A stretch of DNA of 30,691 bases from a virus: the IMG/VR virus record IMGVR_UViG_3300045806_000047, positions 1-30,691 of that record. The stretch is one strand, 5' to 3'. This document shows, in pieces, positions 14,838-21,966 of this stretch. The first letter of the stretch is position 1. Each line of letters opens with the position of its first letter. The notes under the pieces are model-generated. The model ran no database searches, was not told the DNA's origin, and was given only the letters and a program-made list of their open reading frames with translations. The position numbers and the translations under genes were made by a program.

Positions 14838-15371
14838 TTATTCTGAAAATGTTGTTTCATCATATGGAATGTGAAGTGAACCTATTTGTAAATATATATA
14901 TCCAAGTTTTAAATTATAAAACATTTGAAGTACTTTGAATATTCGCTCAGTTGTATAGTAAATAAGTGCAAGGTCAAATAGAAGAAATGTTTTTGCTTCT
15001 GAACTTCTAAGACTTGCAATAACATTCAATTCATTATCACGTATTAAGAATTGCATGTGATTAAGACAAGCATCTTGATTAATCGAATTTGGACTAATTT
15101 TAATAATACTTCTACGGGAGTGAATATCATCAATCAATTGACCATAAGCAAAATCTATATTATTATCAATGGAGTCTGCATAATTCTGAGTATATCGTTC
15201 TGTTTCAATTCCTCGCATTACAAGTTTCGCTTCTTCATAATGCTCGAATTTAATTAAATCTTGTACTTCATTGAAAGAGAATTGCAGGTCTGCATTGATA
15301 ATTTCTAAGTATAATTTGTTGTCGATTAGTACAGGTTTTTCAGGCCATTTTAAAAAATCTAGTTGGTTCAT
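14838..15371 (-). CDS. Compact thymidylate synthase-family protein
   Basis: The 177-aa protein shows the C-terminal core of thymidylate synthase and dCMP hydroxymethylase. Cys102 begins CLNHMQF, aligned with the catalytic CHAFFQF of E. coli ThyA. FLIRDNELNVIASLRSSEA (about residues 108-126) matches the conserved strand and Arg-Ser motif. IGSLHIPYDE (about 163-172) matches the DxHxY region, with Ser for the Asp. FAYGQLIDDIHSRRS (about 74-88) resembles the YG and SRQ blocks. The usual enzyme is about 260 aa; this one lacks much of the N-terminus. It may make dTMP, modify a pyrimidine nucleotide, or be an inactive derivative. GGAG is in place before the ATG. Confidence 0.72.
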   Translation of the reverse strand: MNQLDFLKWPEKPVLIDNKLYLEIINADLQFSFNEVQDLIKFEHYEEAKLVMRGIETERYTQNYADSIDNNIDFAYGQLIDDIHSRRSIIKISPNSINQDACLNHMQFLIRDNELNVIASLRSSEAKTFLLFDLALIYYTTERIFKVLQMFYNLKLGYIYLQIGSLHIPYDETTFSE

Positions 15372-15402
15372 TTGTTTGTCTCTCCATTAAGTTATATAAG
15401 TT

Positions 15403-15410
15403 TATTTATC
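15403..15410 (-). promoter_or_regulatory. Late-promoter-like octamer GATAAATA (minus)
   Basis: On the minus strand GATAAATAAACTTAT lies 39 bases before the ATG at 15371 of the thymidylate synthase-like gene. Seven of eight bases match the T4 late octamer. Confidence 0.38.
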
Positions 15411-15424
15411 AAACTTTTCTGAAC

Positions 15425-15432
15425 TATAAATA
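15425..15432 (+). promoter_or_regulatory. Late-promoter-like octamer TATAAATA before the candidate small RNA
   Basis: TATAAATAGAATTAC is an exact T4-type octamer and almost identical over 15 bases to those at 1639 and 3837. No gene starts at the usual distance; instead a terminator follows about 50 bases later. Confidence 0.45.
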
Positions 15433-15437
15433 GAATT

Positions 15438-15530
15438 ACAGTATTTCATAGTGCTGTATTCTTCCTCCTTTGTTAAAAAATGATAAACCCGCCTGAAATT
15501 CTCTCCTTCAGTTCGCGGGTTTATTTTTGT
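15438..15530 (+). ncRNA. Candidate small RNA with anti-Shine-Dalgarno tract
   Basis: Between the octamer at 15425 and the plus-gene start at 15570 lies a segment with a six-pair stem (ACAGTA/TGCTGT), a single-stranded pyrimidine-rich tract CTTCCTCCTTTG (15460-15471) complementary to AAAGGAGG, and a strong terminator. This is the layout of a short regulatory RNA of roughly 90 nt. The start is guessed from the octamer. The minus strand instead reads a strong Shine-Dalgarno followed 14 bases later by a 15-codon frame, an alternative explanation. Confidence 0.38.
15483..15530 (+). terminator. Rho-independent terminator
   Basis: ATAAACCCGC (15483-15492) and GCGGGTTTAT (15515-15524) form a perfect ten-base stem, extended by CTGAA/TTCAG, followed by TTTTT. 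It is the most GC-rich hairpin nearby. It stands between divergent genes with no plus-strand gene before it, which implies a short plus-strand transcript. On the minus strand TCATTTTTT follows, so it may act in both directions. Confidence 0.82.
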
Positions 15531-15535
15531 CTGAA

Positions 15536-15543
15536 TATAAATA
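15536..15543 (+). promoter_or_regulatory. Late-promoter-like octamer TATAAATA with RBS-occluding hairpin
   Basis: TATAAATACTTTTATTTAAT lies 34 bases before the exonuclease ATG at 15570. The bases following it, CTTTTA (15544-15549), can pair with TAAAGG (15555-15560), the ribosome site, around a TTTAA loop. Confidence 0.42.
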
Positions 15544-15569
15544 CTTTTATTTAATAAAGGTTTTAATAT

Positions 15570-16154
15570 ATGACATACATACTCTGCACAGATTGCGAGA
15601 CAAGTGGATTTAAATTCAAGCAAAACCAATTATTATCAGTAGGTTTTATAGTTGCGGATGCTGACACGTTTGAACCATTTGCTACTAAATATTTAGAAAT
15701 TCAATTCGATGATAAGAAATATCTTTGGTCTGAAAGTGCTCAGGACTGTCACGGCTTAAGTCAAACTTACTTAAAAGCGAATGGGTTAAGTCGTTCAGAT
15801 GCTGCTATTGAAATATATGAATTTCTGAATGAATACTTTCCAGAATGTTTTGATGATTTTTTAGATGAGAATATTAAAACTAAAAGAAAGATTAAAGTAC
15901 TTGGAGCAAATACAGATTTTGATGTTCAATTCATAAGGCATTTCTTATTGGAATTTCAAATACCATTTCCATATCATCACATATTATTGGATATTCAGGG
16001 AGTGTTTTATGGTTTGTTTAACATTTACAAGACTGAAGATATATTCAATCAATTGGAATATGAAAAGCGTGGCAATCACGATGCATTGAATGATGCATTT
16101 TATACACTTGAGGCATTTAAATTCATCAATGATTTAGTTAAGGGTGGATTGTGA
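15570..16154 (+). CDS. DEDDh 3'-5' exonuclease (DnaQ/RNase T-like)
   Basis: The 194-aa protein has the three exonuclease motifs: Exo I TDCETSG with Asp8 and Glu10; Exo II around GANTDFDVQFIRHFL with Asp118; and Exo III HDALNDA with His170 and Asp175, the H-x4-D form that defines DEDDh enzymes. These remove nucleotides from 3' ends with two metal ions. The protein stands alone without a polymerase domain, so it may trim or proofread during phage replication or degrade host nucleic acid. It is followed by a T7-type junction resolvase, which supports a DNA metabolism role. The stop overlaps a small GTG-start frame. Confidence 0.9.
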   Translation: MTYILCTDCETSGFKFKQNQLLSVGFIVADADTFEPFATKYLEIQFDDKKYLWSESAQDCHGLSQTYLKANGLSRSDAAIEIYEFLNEYFPECFDDFLDENIKTKRKIKVLGANTDFDVQFIRHFLLEFQIPFPYHHILLDIQGVFYGLFNIYKTEDIFNQLEYEKRGNHDALNDAFYTLEAFKFINDLVKGGL

Positions 16155-16258
16155 AACTTAAGAATAAGGATATTAAACCCTTAAGGGAAAGACTTTTAGA
16201 AGATGCAAGAATGACTTTACAAGCATTTAAGTTTGCAAGTGAGTTATTGAATGCCTAA
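16151..16258 (+). CDS. Tiny protein (35 aa) between exonuclease and resolvase
   Basis: A GTG start overlaps the exonuclease stop (GTGA), with GGGTGG five bases upstream. The product begins MKLKNKDIKPLRERLLEDAR and ends ASELLNA, a charged amphipathic helix. The stop overlaps the resolvase start by eight bases. The frame fills the only gap in this operon and couples its neighbours. It is not recognised. Confidence 0.5.
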   Translation: MKLKNKDIKPLRERLLEDARMTLQAFKFASELLNA

Positions 16259-16622
16259 ATATAAATCAAAGTTTGAAGAGTCTATTGCCATTGCTTTAAG
16301 GTCTAATAAACTTCCAATTCATTATGAAGCACAAAAGTTTGAATATCAGACTTCACACACTTATACACCTGACTGGAAAGTAAATGATAGTTTGTATATT
16401 GAAAGTAAAGGTCTGTGGGATGCTAAAGATAGAACCAAGCATAAGTTAGTTCGAGCAAATAATCCAGAAGTGAAATTCATTATGTGCTTTCAAAATCCAA
16501 ATTTGAAACTGAGCAAAAAGTCTAAAACAACTTATGCTCAGTATTGTGACAAGCAAGGTTGGAAGTGGTGCACGATTGAAAACTTAGTGGAGGCGATTAA
16601 TAATGATAATAAAACGTATTAG
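16251..16622 (+). CDS. Holliday-junction resolvase, T7 endonuclease I family
   Basis: The 123-aa protein aligns closely with T7 gp3. YKSKFEESI provides Glu9 (T7 Glu20), SHTYTPDW provides Asp41 (T7 Asp55), and IESKGLWDAKDRTKHKL provides Glu51 and Lys53 (T7 Glu65 and Lys67). Thus all catalytic residues of this nuclease are present. It resolves branched DNA arising in replication and recombination, preparing DNA for packaging. The C-terminus ends with a helix (IENLVEAINND). The preceding exonuclease and tiny gene overlap it, forming a replication or recombination operon. Length is a little shorter than T7 gp3 (149). Confidence 0.93.
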   Translation: MPKYKSKFEESIAIALRSNKLPIHYEAQKFEYQTSHTYTPDWKVNDSLYIESKGLWDAKDRTKHKLVRANNPEVKFIMCFQNPNLKLSKKSKTTYAQYCDKQGWKWCTIENLVEAINNDNKTY

Positions 16623-16725
16623 AGTAAGTCTTGATGACAAACAAGTACCGTTTTGGTGGGTCAATGATGAAAGATATAAATTTCTGAGTGTTTTGTTTAA
16701 AAGGGAAATAATATGCAAGATTTAG
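16603..16725 (+). CDS. Tiny protein (40 aa) overlapping the resolvase end
   Basis: The frame from the ATG at 16603 begins MIIKRIRVSLDDKQVPFWWV and ends REIICKI. GGAGG lies about ten bases upstream, inside the resolvase gene. The overlap with the resolvase is 20 bases. The product looks like a small folded basic peptide, and no family is recognised. Coding is supported by the ribosome site only. Confidence 0.45.
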   Translation: MIIKRIRVSLDDKQVPFWWVNDERYKFLSVLFKREIICKI

Positions 16726-16888
16726 AATATAATGATAAATAGATTGGTCTCCAGAAGGCATACAAAAAGAGTTCATCAGTATAATACCCGATATATCAAA
16801 GATTTGAACCCTGTAACACTGAGTGAATGAACTTTAAAAACCTTTAGTAACTACCATCAAAGAATTTATGTGACACAGGTAACAAGTT
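16726..16888. other. Gap between convergent units; no gene seen
   Basis: These 163 bases lie between the plus-strand resolvase operon and the end of the minus-strand primase-helicase gene. A GATAAATA octamer occurs at 16734-16741, but no gene follows. No clear terminator hairpin was found. Confidence 0.4.
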
Positions 16889-19800
16889 TTAACGTTTAAC
16901 CAATTTCAATAAATCCATTGCTTTAATATTTTTGCCTGACATATTCTTTGTTTCTTCAACTGAATAATGACGTGCTTCTTTTTGTTTTGGTTCTGAATTT
17001 GCTTTAGTTTCAAGTTGCTCTTTGATATTATCTCTAAACATTTGATATGCTTTCAAGTCAAGTTTGTATTGAGTGACAAGTTTATTATTTACTTTCCTTC
17101 TGGTTCCTTGAACTGGAAATCCTTTATCACCAAGTATCACTTTCCATATATCACCAAACTTTGCTTTCTTTGTTAATTTAGAAGGAAATGAAGTTTTAAT
17201 ATTTTTATAGTTATTATTATAAAATAATTTAAAAGCATCAATATTTTCTTCAGTTAAAGATATATCAGCATCAGAATTTAGATTAAATAAATCATGAAAG
17301 TTTTTAATTCCTTTAATGTTGATTTCTTCTAAACATTTTTTAATCATATTTTGCTGACGAGCATAATGTGAACGGTCTTCAACGGTTTTAATTCCAAATG
17401 CTTCATGACGGTCTCCTTTATCTTTGCTCATTAATTCTGAATGAGTTAAATTCAAATAATACATTTCACGACGAACTTCACTACCTTTAAGTACAAGAAT
17501 AATATTAGGAATAGTTAAAGTATATCCAGTTGGAATATATCTCATAACAAAATGTTTTTGTTTAGCAAGATAATCATCATAAGTTGTTTCATAATCAGAT
17601 TTAGATTTAAGTTCTTTATATTCTTCTTCAGTTAAATCACGCGCTGTAATAATTGCTTTTGCTAATTCTTCTGTAACATCAACAGTACTATTTCTAATTG
17701 CATCTTTAATACGATTATGTTCTTCAATAGTTCCCATATTTTGATTAACATTAAATCCATTTCTTTGTGATAATTTAATGAACTTTTCATAACGATTAAG
17801 CAAACCAATTTCTTTAAAGGTTAAAAGACGAGAAAGAACTTTCAACCAAAATATATCAAATTTTGAAATCTCTGGTTGCTCATCACCATCAAGGTAACAA
17901 AGAGTTTCATGTTCAGCAGTATAAAGTGTAGTGAATTTATTATTAACTCTATCAAAAAATCTTTGTGAAGACTCACAATAAAGTTTGTCTCTAATTTCCT
18001 CTTTCATAAATGCCATAATTTCATCAAACTCTTCTTGAGTTTCACATTCTTCAGCAAGTTCTCTACCTTCAGTTGACATCCAGTTACCGAATTCATTAGC
18101 AAGTCTACCAGAGTCGTTATTAAGAAATACATTGATTTCTGCTTCAGTATTACGAACTCTAAACAACGCTTGGTCACAATCAGTAGCACTATAATGATTA
18201 ACTCCTGGAAAGACACCAAACACTTTATCAAAATGAGTTCCTTCAATACTAAATCCTGTAGAAATTGTTGGACTTGAAATAACAATTCTATATTTAGAAC
18301 TTTCAGTGGTGGGGTCATTTAAAAATGCTTTAACTAAAGGTTGCTCAGAAGTATCATTTGTTACAATTAAAATTTGGTCTTCAAATCTTTCACCATTAGG
18401 TTCAGAAAGTATAAGATTTTTAACATCATCACAATATTGCTTAGTATTTGAAGCAATAAACATATTTGAATTAGAGGTAAATAAAGTACTAACAATTTGA
18501 CCTGTAATTAATTCTTTAGTACCAAACATATTAATACTACGGTTTGCTCCAGTTTGATGAGGATTTGTATACCATAGAATTTTATCTTTTGTAATGTCAC
18601 GAAATAATGAAATAGTTCTAAGTGATAATTCTTCAGTTAAATCAGCATCTGCAAGAATAATTCGTTTTGCTTTTGCAAGAGTATGTTGAAGTTGTTGAAC
18701 TACAACTCTTCGTTTATTTTCAAGAGTACCTTCAATTAAATGATTAAAAACTTGTTCAGACTCATCAATAATAACTGTATGATATTTTATATTACTATGT
18801 TTAAGTTTAAGAAGACTGTCTAAGGTGCAAACATAATAATCAGTTGGTTCATCATTACGATAACTTTTAACACCAACACGAGTGCTCATCATTTGTGAAA
18901 GTGATTTACGATGAGTAATTACAAGAACTGTCTTCTTTTTGGACATAATAGTTCTTGGTTTACCCTTTTGTGAAGACCAAGTAATAATATCCTCATCAGA
19001 TTTTGTTTCAATCAATCCTTTTGCATCTTCTGTAATTCTTAAAAACAATTGAGTTTTACCTGAACCTTTTGGACTTTCAAGACATACAATGCCTTCTTCT
19101 GGAATATGCAAATCAGATGGAAGATATTTTGTAGGTTCAAGAATTATAGTTTCTTTTTTGTACTGACTTCTAAGAGTTGTAATTTCTGAAGGTTTAGATT
19201 GAACTGAACTAAAGTTTATTGTTTTACGTGGAGCAGGTGTTGTTAATTCAACTTCAAAGACTTTAGCACGAAAAGATTTATTAGAGTCGTGAATGATTAA
19301 CTTTCCATCAATCCTGACAAACCAACCAGACATAGTTTTGTCAGGATTTGAACTTTCTTCACGTAATGCAAAGCACTTTTTATCTCCTGAAGCATTGTAA
19401 CCATTTTCAATGCTTTGATAGAGTTCCTTTACTGTAATATCACCAAAACGTGAAGTTCTAATAATAGTATTAAGATTTTCAGTTGCAAGATATTGACCAG
19501 TAAGAATAACACTTGGTTTTTGTTTACGATTGATAACAGGTTCAAACATTTCAATCATTAACCAATCACGACTTTTATTGTAGTGACTTCTATATGGACG
19601 GTCTGGATGTTTTAAGGGTTTATAAGCACCTTGATTAACACTAAACATTGCAGGGTCTCCAGATGGAAACGCTTTAATCATTGAGTTTATTCTTTTTGAA
19701 TATTCTTCAATGGTTACATATTGATGTAAAGGAAATACAATACGGAATTTATCACAATTATGTTTCAATGGGTTCATATGATTGAAACTTGTATAAGCAA

Positions 19801-20248
19801 AGAATTCAAACTCTTTGTAAATTTCAAGTGCTTCATCAAATGACATATATGGACGACCAGCATCAGGGTCATTATCAACATCAACAATTATGAAATCAGT
19901 ACCAAGAATGTTATTAGCATGACGGCGATATTTACCTGATTTAGTAACTTCAAATTCACCTTCTGAACCATCCTGTGCTTTATAATCCCAAAAACCATAA
20001 CCAGCAGATACAGAATGATAACGATTACTAATTTCTTCAACTTCATCAAGAATTTCTACAAAATCATGCCACAAATAATTCTTAACAATGAAACGTTCAT
20101 CTTTAAGATTATTTTCATATATTTTATTCTCTTCAAATTGAGTAAAAATACCAAAGTTTACAGTTCTGTGTCGGGAGTGGTCAATCAATGTTTCTTTGAG
20201 TTTATTTAATTTTGACATACTATAAATATCTTTATAATTATTTTCCAT
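16889..20248 (-). CDS. Primase-like / SF2 helicase fusion, replication protein
   Basis: The 1119-aa protein joins two modules. The N-terminal part has a primase-polymerase-like core: FIIVDVDNDPD (Asp123, Asp125), a KFRIVFPL block near residues 167-174 after a His-containing loop, and a DPAMFSVNQGAYKP segment. A CFALREESSNPDKTMSG section near 292-307 resembles a primase accessory segment. The second part is a superfamily 2 helicase: Walker A SPKGSGKT (392-399), VLVITHRKSL, Walker B IIDESE (493-498), ISSPTISTGFSIE (about 660) and QALFRVRN (motif VI). This matches origin-binding and CyRepA1-type plasmid replication proteins. It probably starts or drives phage replication. AAGGA precedes the ATG at 20248. 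Confidence 0.82.
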   Translation of the reverse strand: MENNYKDIYSMSKLNKLKETLIDHSRHRTVNFGIFTQFEENKIYENNLKDERFIVKNYLWHDFVEILDEVEEISNRYHSVSAGYGFWDYKAQDGSEGEFEVTKSGKYRRHANNILGTDFIIVDVDNDPDAGRPYMSFDEALEIYKEFEFFAYTSFNHMNPLKHNCDKFRIVFPLHQYVTIEEYSKRINSMIKAFPSGDPAMFSVNQGAYKPLKHPDRPYRSHYNKSRDWLMIEMFEPVINRKQKPSVILTGQYLATENLNTIIRTSRFGDITVKELYQSIENGYNASGDKKCFALREESSNPDKTMSGWFVRIDGKLIIHDSNKSFRAKVFEVELTTPAPRKTINFSSVQSKPSEITTLRSQYKKETIILEPTKYLPSDLHIPEEGIVCLESPKGSGKTQLFLRITEDAKGLIETKSDEDIITWSSQKGKPRTIMSKKKTVLVITHRKSLSQMMSTRVGVKSYRNDEPTDYYVCTLDSLLKLKHSNIKYHTVIIDESEQVFNHLIEGTLENKRRVVVQQLQHTLAKAKRIILADADLTEELSLRTISLFRDITKDKILWYTNPHQTGANRSINMFGTKELITGQIVSTLFTSNSNMFIASNTKQYCDDVKNLILSEPNGERFEDQILIVTNDTSEQPLVKAFLNDPTTESSKYRIVISSPTISTGFSIEGTHFDKVFGVFPGVNHYSATDCDQALFRVRNTEAEINVFLNNDSGRLANEFGNWMSTEGRELAEECETQEEFDEIMAFMKEEIRDKLYCESSQRFFDRVNNKFTTLYTAEHETLCYLDGDEQPEISKFDIFWLKVLSRLLTFKEIGLLNRYEKFIKLSQRNGFNVNQNMGTIEEHNRIKDAIRNSTVDVTEELAKAIITARDLTEEEYKELKSKSDYETTYDDYLAKQKHFVMRYIPTGYTLTIPNIILVLKGSEVRREMYYLNLTHSELMSKDKGDRHEAFGIKTVEDRSHYARQQNMIKKCLEEINIKGIKNFHDLFNLNSDADISLTEENIDAFKLFYNNNYKNIKTSFPSKLTKKAKFGDIWKVILGDKGFPVQGTRRKVNNKLVTQYKLDLKAYQMFRDNIKEQLETKANSEPKQKEARHYSVEETKNMSGKNIKAMDLLKLVKR

Positions 20249-20280
20249 AATAGTTATATTCCTTTTAGATTGATGATGTT

Positions 20281-20314
20281 AAGGGAATTAAGAATTCCAG
20301 TTCTTAATTCCCTT
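20281..20314. terminator. Perfect 14-bp hairpin between GIY-YIG and primase-helicase genes
   Basis: AAGGGAATTAAGAA (20281-20294) and TTCTTAATTCCCTT (20301-20314) pair perfectly around a six-base loop. On the plus strand TTTGTTGTTTC follows; on the minus strand, the direction of both genes, only CTTAAC follows. It may be an attenuator or mRNA-processing site for the operon rather than a plain terminator. Confidence 0.6.
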
Positions 20315-20322
20315 TGTTGTTT

Positions 20323-20733
20323 CTATTGACGGTTAAAACCAAATTCAATCGCGTTATATTCAGCAATCAACTCATTTTCAAGATTTTTAGCATCCCAAAT
20401 AGATTTATTGGTGTAAATGATTACATTCCATTCTTTCCAATTATAGCATCTCATCCAATCTCGTGTTGTAGGTGCTGCTTGCATTAAATGTTCATAAATT
20501 CTTTTAAATGGAGTATTTGTTGAACCAAAATAAAACATATCATCATTTTGATTAATCAATGCATATGTGCTTGGTATATTTAATTTATGCCAGTGTACTA
20601 AGTCATCTTTAAAATAATAAAGTTGAAGTGCTTTTATGTACTCTAAAGGGCTTTCAAAATCTAAAGGGTTGATTGGGTTTAAGTCACTATGTAATTCAGT
20701 TATAGTTTTTGTTGTGTTGAATTTAATTTCCAT
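20323..20733 (-). CDS. GIY-YIG-like endonuclease
   Basis: The start is placed at the ATG at 20733 (MEIKFNTTK), with AAGGA eight bases upstream; the frame also opens at a TTG at 20763. The 136-aa protein ends in a GIY-YIG domain from about residue 55: STYALINQNDDMFYFGST supplies the two tyrosine motifs (TYAL and YFG), PFKRIYEHL supplies the Arg, ENELIAEYNA the Glu and FGFN the Asn. Stand-alone GIY-YIG proteins in phages are homing or repair-type nucleases. No DNA-binding tail is visible, so a small repair or accessory nuclease is likely. It lies immediately before the primase-helicase gene on the minus strand. Confidence 0.72.
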   Translation of the reverse strand: MEIKFNTTKTITELHSDLNPINPLDFESPLEYIKALQLYYFKDDLVHWHKLNIPSTYALINQNDDMFYFGSTNTPFKRIYEHLMQAAPTTRDWMRCYNWKEWNVIIYTNKSIWDAKNLENELIAEYNAIEFGFNRQ

Positions 20734-20767
20734 GTTTTGAATTCCTTGTAAAATTTTAGACAAAAAG

Positions 20768-20819
20768 AAGGGGAGTTAACAAATTTGACCACCACAGCCG
20801 ATTTCTGTTAACTCCCCTT
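20768..20819 (-). terminator. 14-bp hairpin before the GIY-YIG gene
   Basis: AAGGGGAGTTAACA (20768-20781) and TGTTAACTCCCCTT (20806-20819) pair perfectly around a 24-base loop. On the minus strand CTTTTTG follows, so it would terminate transcripts coming from the repeat region before they reach the GIY-YIG gene. Its loop carries AGCCGATTT (20796-20804), which can pair instead with AAATCGGCT (20868-20876). Confidence 0.65.
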
Positions 20820-21141
20820 ATTCGAAGAATTCGGGTTCGGTTCATCTTAAGTATTCAACAAGGTTTAAAATCGGCTTTTTCATTATAAGCGTTTGGTGGT
20901 GGACAAACTTTTTAGTGCTTATATTTCTATATATAGAGAAATCCAAAATTTACACTTTCAATTTTATTATAGTTTTGGTCGGTGTAAACAAGTTTTGCTC
21001 TATATACTTTTATTTATACAAGAACTTAGCATCCGATTGTATACTCAGAGGAATTTTATTGTTTCAAAATTGGAAACAATCCAATAAATTTAACATATGG
21101 GATAATTACTTATGTTAATGAAAAATCACCTTTTTTCAAAA
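20820..21141. other. Gene-free stretch before repeat copy A
   Basis: No convincing gene was found. It contains AAATCGGCT followed by T-run (20868-20880), complementary to the loop of the preceding hairpin, and a block near 21101-21127 (ATAATTAC then TATGTTAATGAAAAA) that recurs at 21287-21314, after the palindrome of copy A. Two short open frames of 64-67 codons lack ribosome sites. Confidence 0.45.
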
Positions 21142-21228
21142 ACTCACTTTTTCAACTTTCAAAGAGTTTTGTTCAAAAATTCACTTTCAAGTCCACAAAA
21201 TTCACAAAACTTCACCCACTTGGGAAAA

Positions 21229-21286
21229 TGTGGTATCACAATTATCCACGAGTTATCTATATATAACTGATAATTGTGATACCACA
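21229..21286. repeat. Large palindrome in copy A
   Basis: TGTGGTATCACAATTATC (21229-21246) and its exact reverse complement (21269-21286) surround 22 bases that hold a further AGTTAT/ATAACT stem around CTATAT. The total can form a hairpin or cruciform of 24 pairs with a four-base bulge. There is no U-run after it, so it is not a standard terminator. Confidence 0.88.
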
Positions 21287-21352
21287 TATAATTACCCCAT
21301 ATGTTAATGAAAAACACTTTAAAAGTTTTAAACCCTCCTCTCTTTCACTCTG

Positions 21353-21401
<49 letters not shown>

Positions 21402-21444
21402 CTCTCCTCTCTCTCAATGTAAAGACCCTTCTGATTTATAGGCG

Positions 21445-21474
21445 AATAAATATTTCCTTTAACCAGGGAATATT
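21445..21474 (+). promoter_or_regulatory. AATAAATA octamer with overlapping RBS hairpin
   Basis: AATAAATA (21445-21452) lies 30 bases before the ATG at 21475. AATATTTCC (21449-21457), which starts inside the octamer, pairs with GGGAATATT (21466-21474) with one G-T pair, hiding the AGGGAA ribosome site in a read-through mRNA. Confidence 0.42.
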
Positions 21475-21966
21475 ATGAACAGAAGCGACTTTATCAACAA
21501 TGGGGATATTATCAATGTCTTCACTAATTCAAACTCTGGATTGGTGGACAAACTGATTTCAATTTGGGAAGGTGGACATAAACCCTTTCACTCAGGTATT
21601 GGAGTGTATGTAAATGGAAAGTTAAACGTGCTCCAAGCAGACCCAAATCATCAATACCTTGTACCAATCGAGTATTACAACTCTAATAAAATTCACATCA
21701 TTAAAGGAACTAAACCTTTTGATGTTCATAGTGCTATTGAATATACCAAATCGTTTCAATATTCCTATTTAGGAGCAACTGAAGCAGGATTAAGTCAATA
21801 CATAAAAATTCCTACTCTTCAAACACAAGGTAAATATTGTTCACAATTATGTGTTGATTTATGGACACAAAATGGTTATGAATTTAAAAGTGATGTAATT
21901 GACCCTTATTCACTTGAATTAGAATTGAAATGGAACTTTAAGATTATTGAATTACCTCCTTGTTAA
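21475..21966 (+). CDS. YiiX-like permuted papain-fold hydrolase
   Basis: The 163-aa protein fits the YiiX/NlpC-P60-like permuted family. GDIINVFTNSNSGLVDKLIS is at the N-terminus (residues 9-28). Then come FHSGIGVYVNGKLNVLQAD with the catalytic-type His at about residue 39, a beta-strand region, and late YCSQLCVDLW with the presumed catalytic Cys at about 122. Such enzymes cleave amide bonds in peptidoglycan or lipids, or act as acyltransferases. No signal peptide is present. The gene sits alone between two copies of a long repeat, like a mobile cassette or moron. A wall-degrading or host-modifying role is possible. Confidence 0.72.
   Translation: MNRSDFINNGDIINVFTNSNSGLVDKLISIWEGGHKPFHSGIGVYVNGKLNVLQADPNHQYLVPIEYYNSNKIHIIKGTKPFDVHSAIEYTKSFQYSYLGATEAGLSQYIKIPTLQTQGKYCSQLCVDLWTQNGYEFKSDVIDPYSLELELKWNFKIIELPPC

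Noticed and set aside
15402-15629. 75-codon open frame on the minus strand across the divergent gap
   Set aside because: It begins inside the plus-strand exonuclease gene, runs through a strong terminator hairpin and has no ribosome site at its start. Only its last 15 codons follow a good Shine-Dalgarno, at too long a spacing.
16734-16741. GATAAATA octamer on the plus strand
   Set aside because: No gene or terminator follows at a useful distance, and it would drive antisense transcription into the primase-helicase gene.
20893-21118. Two overlapping 64-67-codon frames upstream of repeat copy A
   Set aside because: No ribosome sites, low-complexity aromatic composition, and two frames open at once because the DNA is AT-rich.
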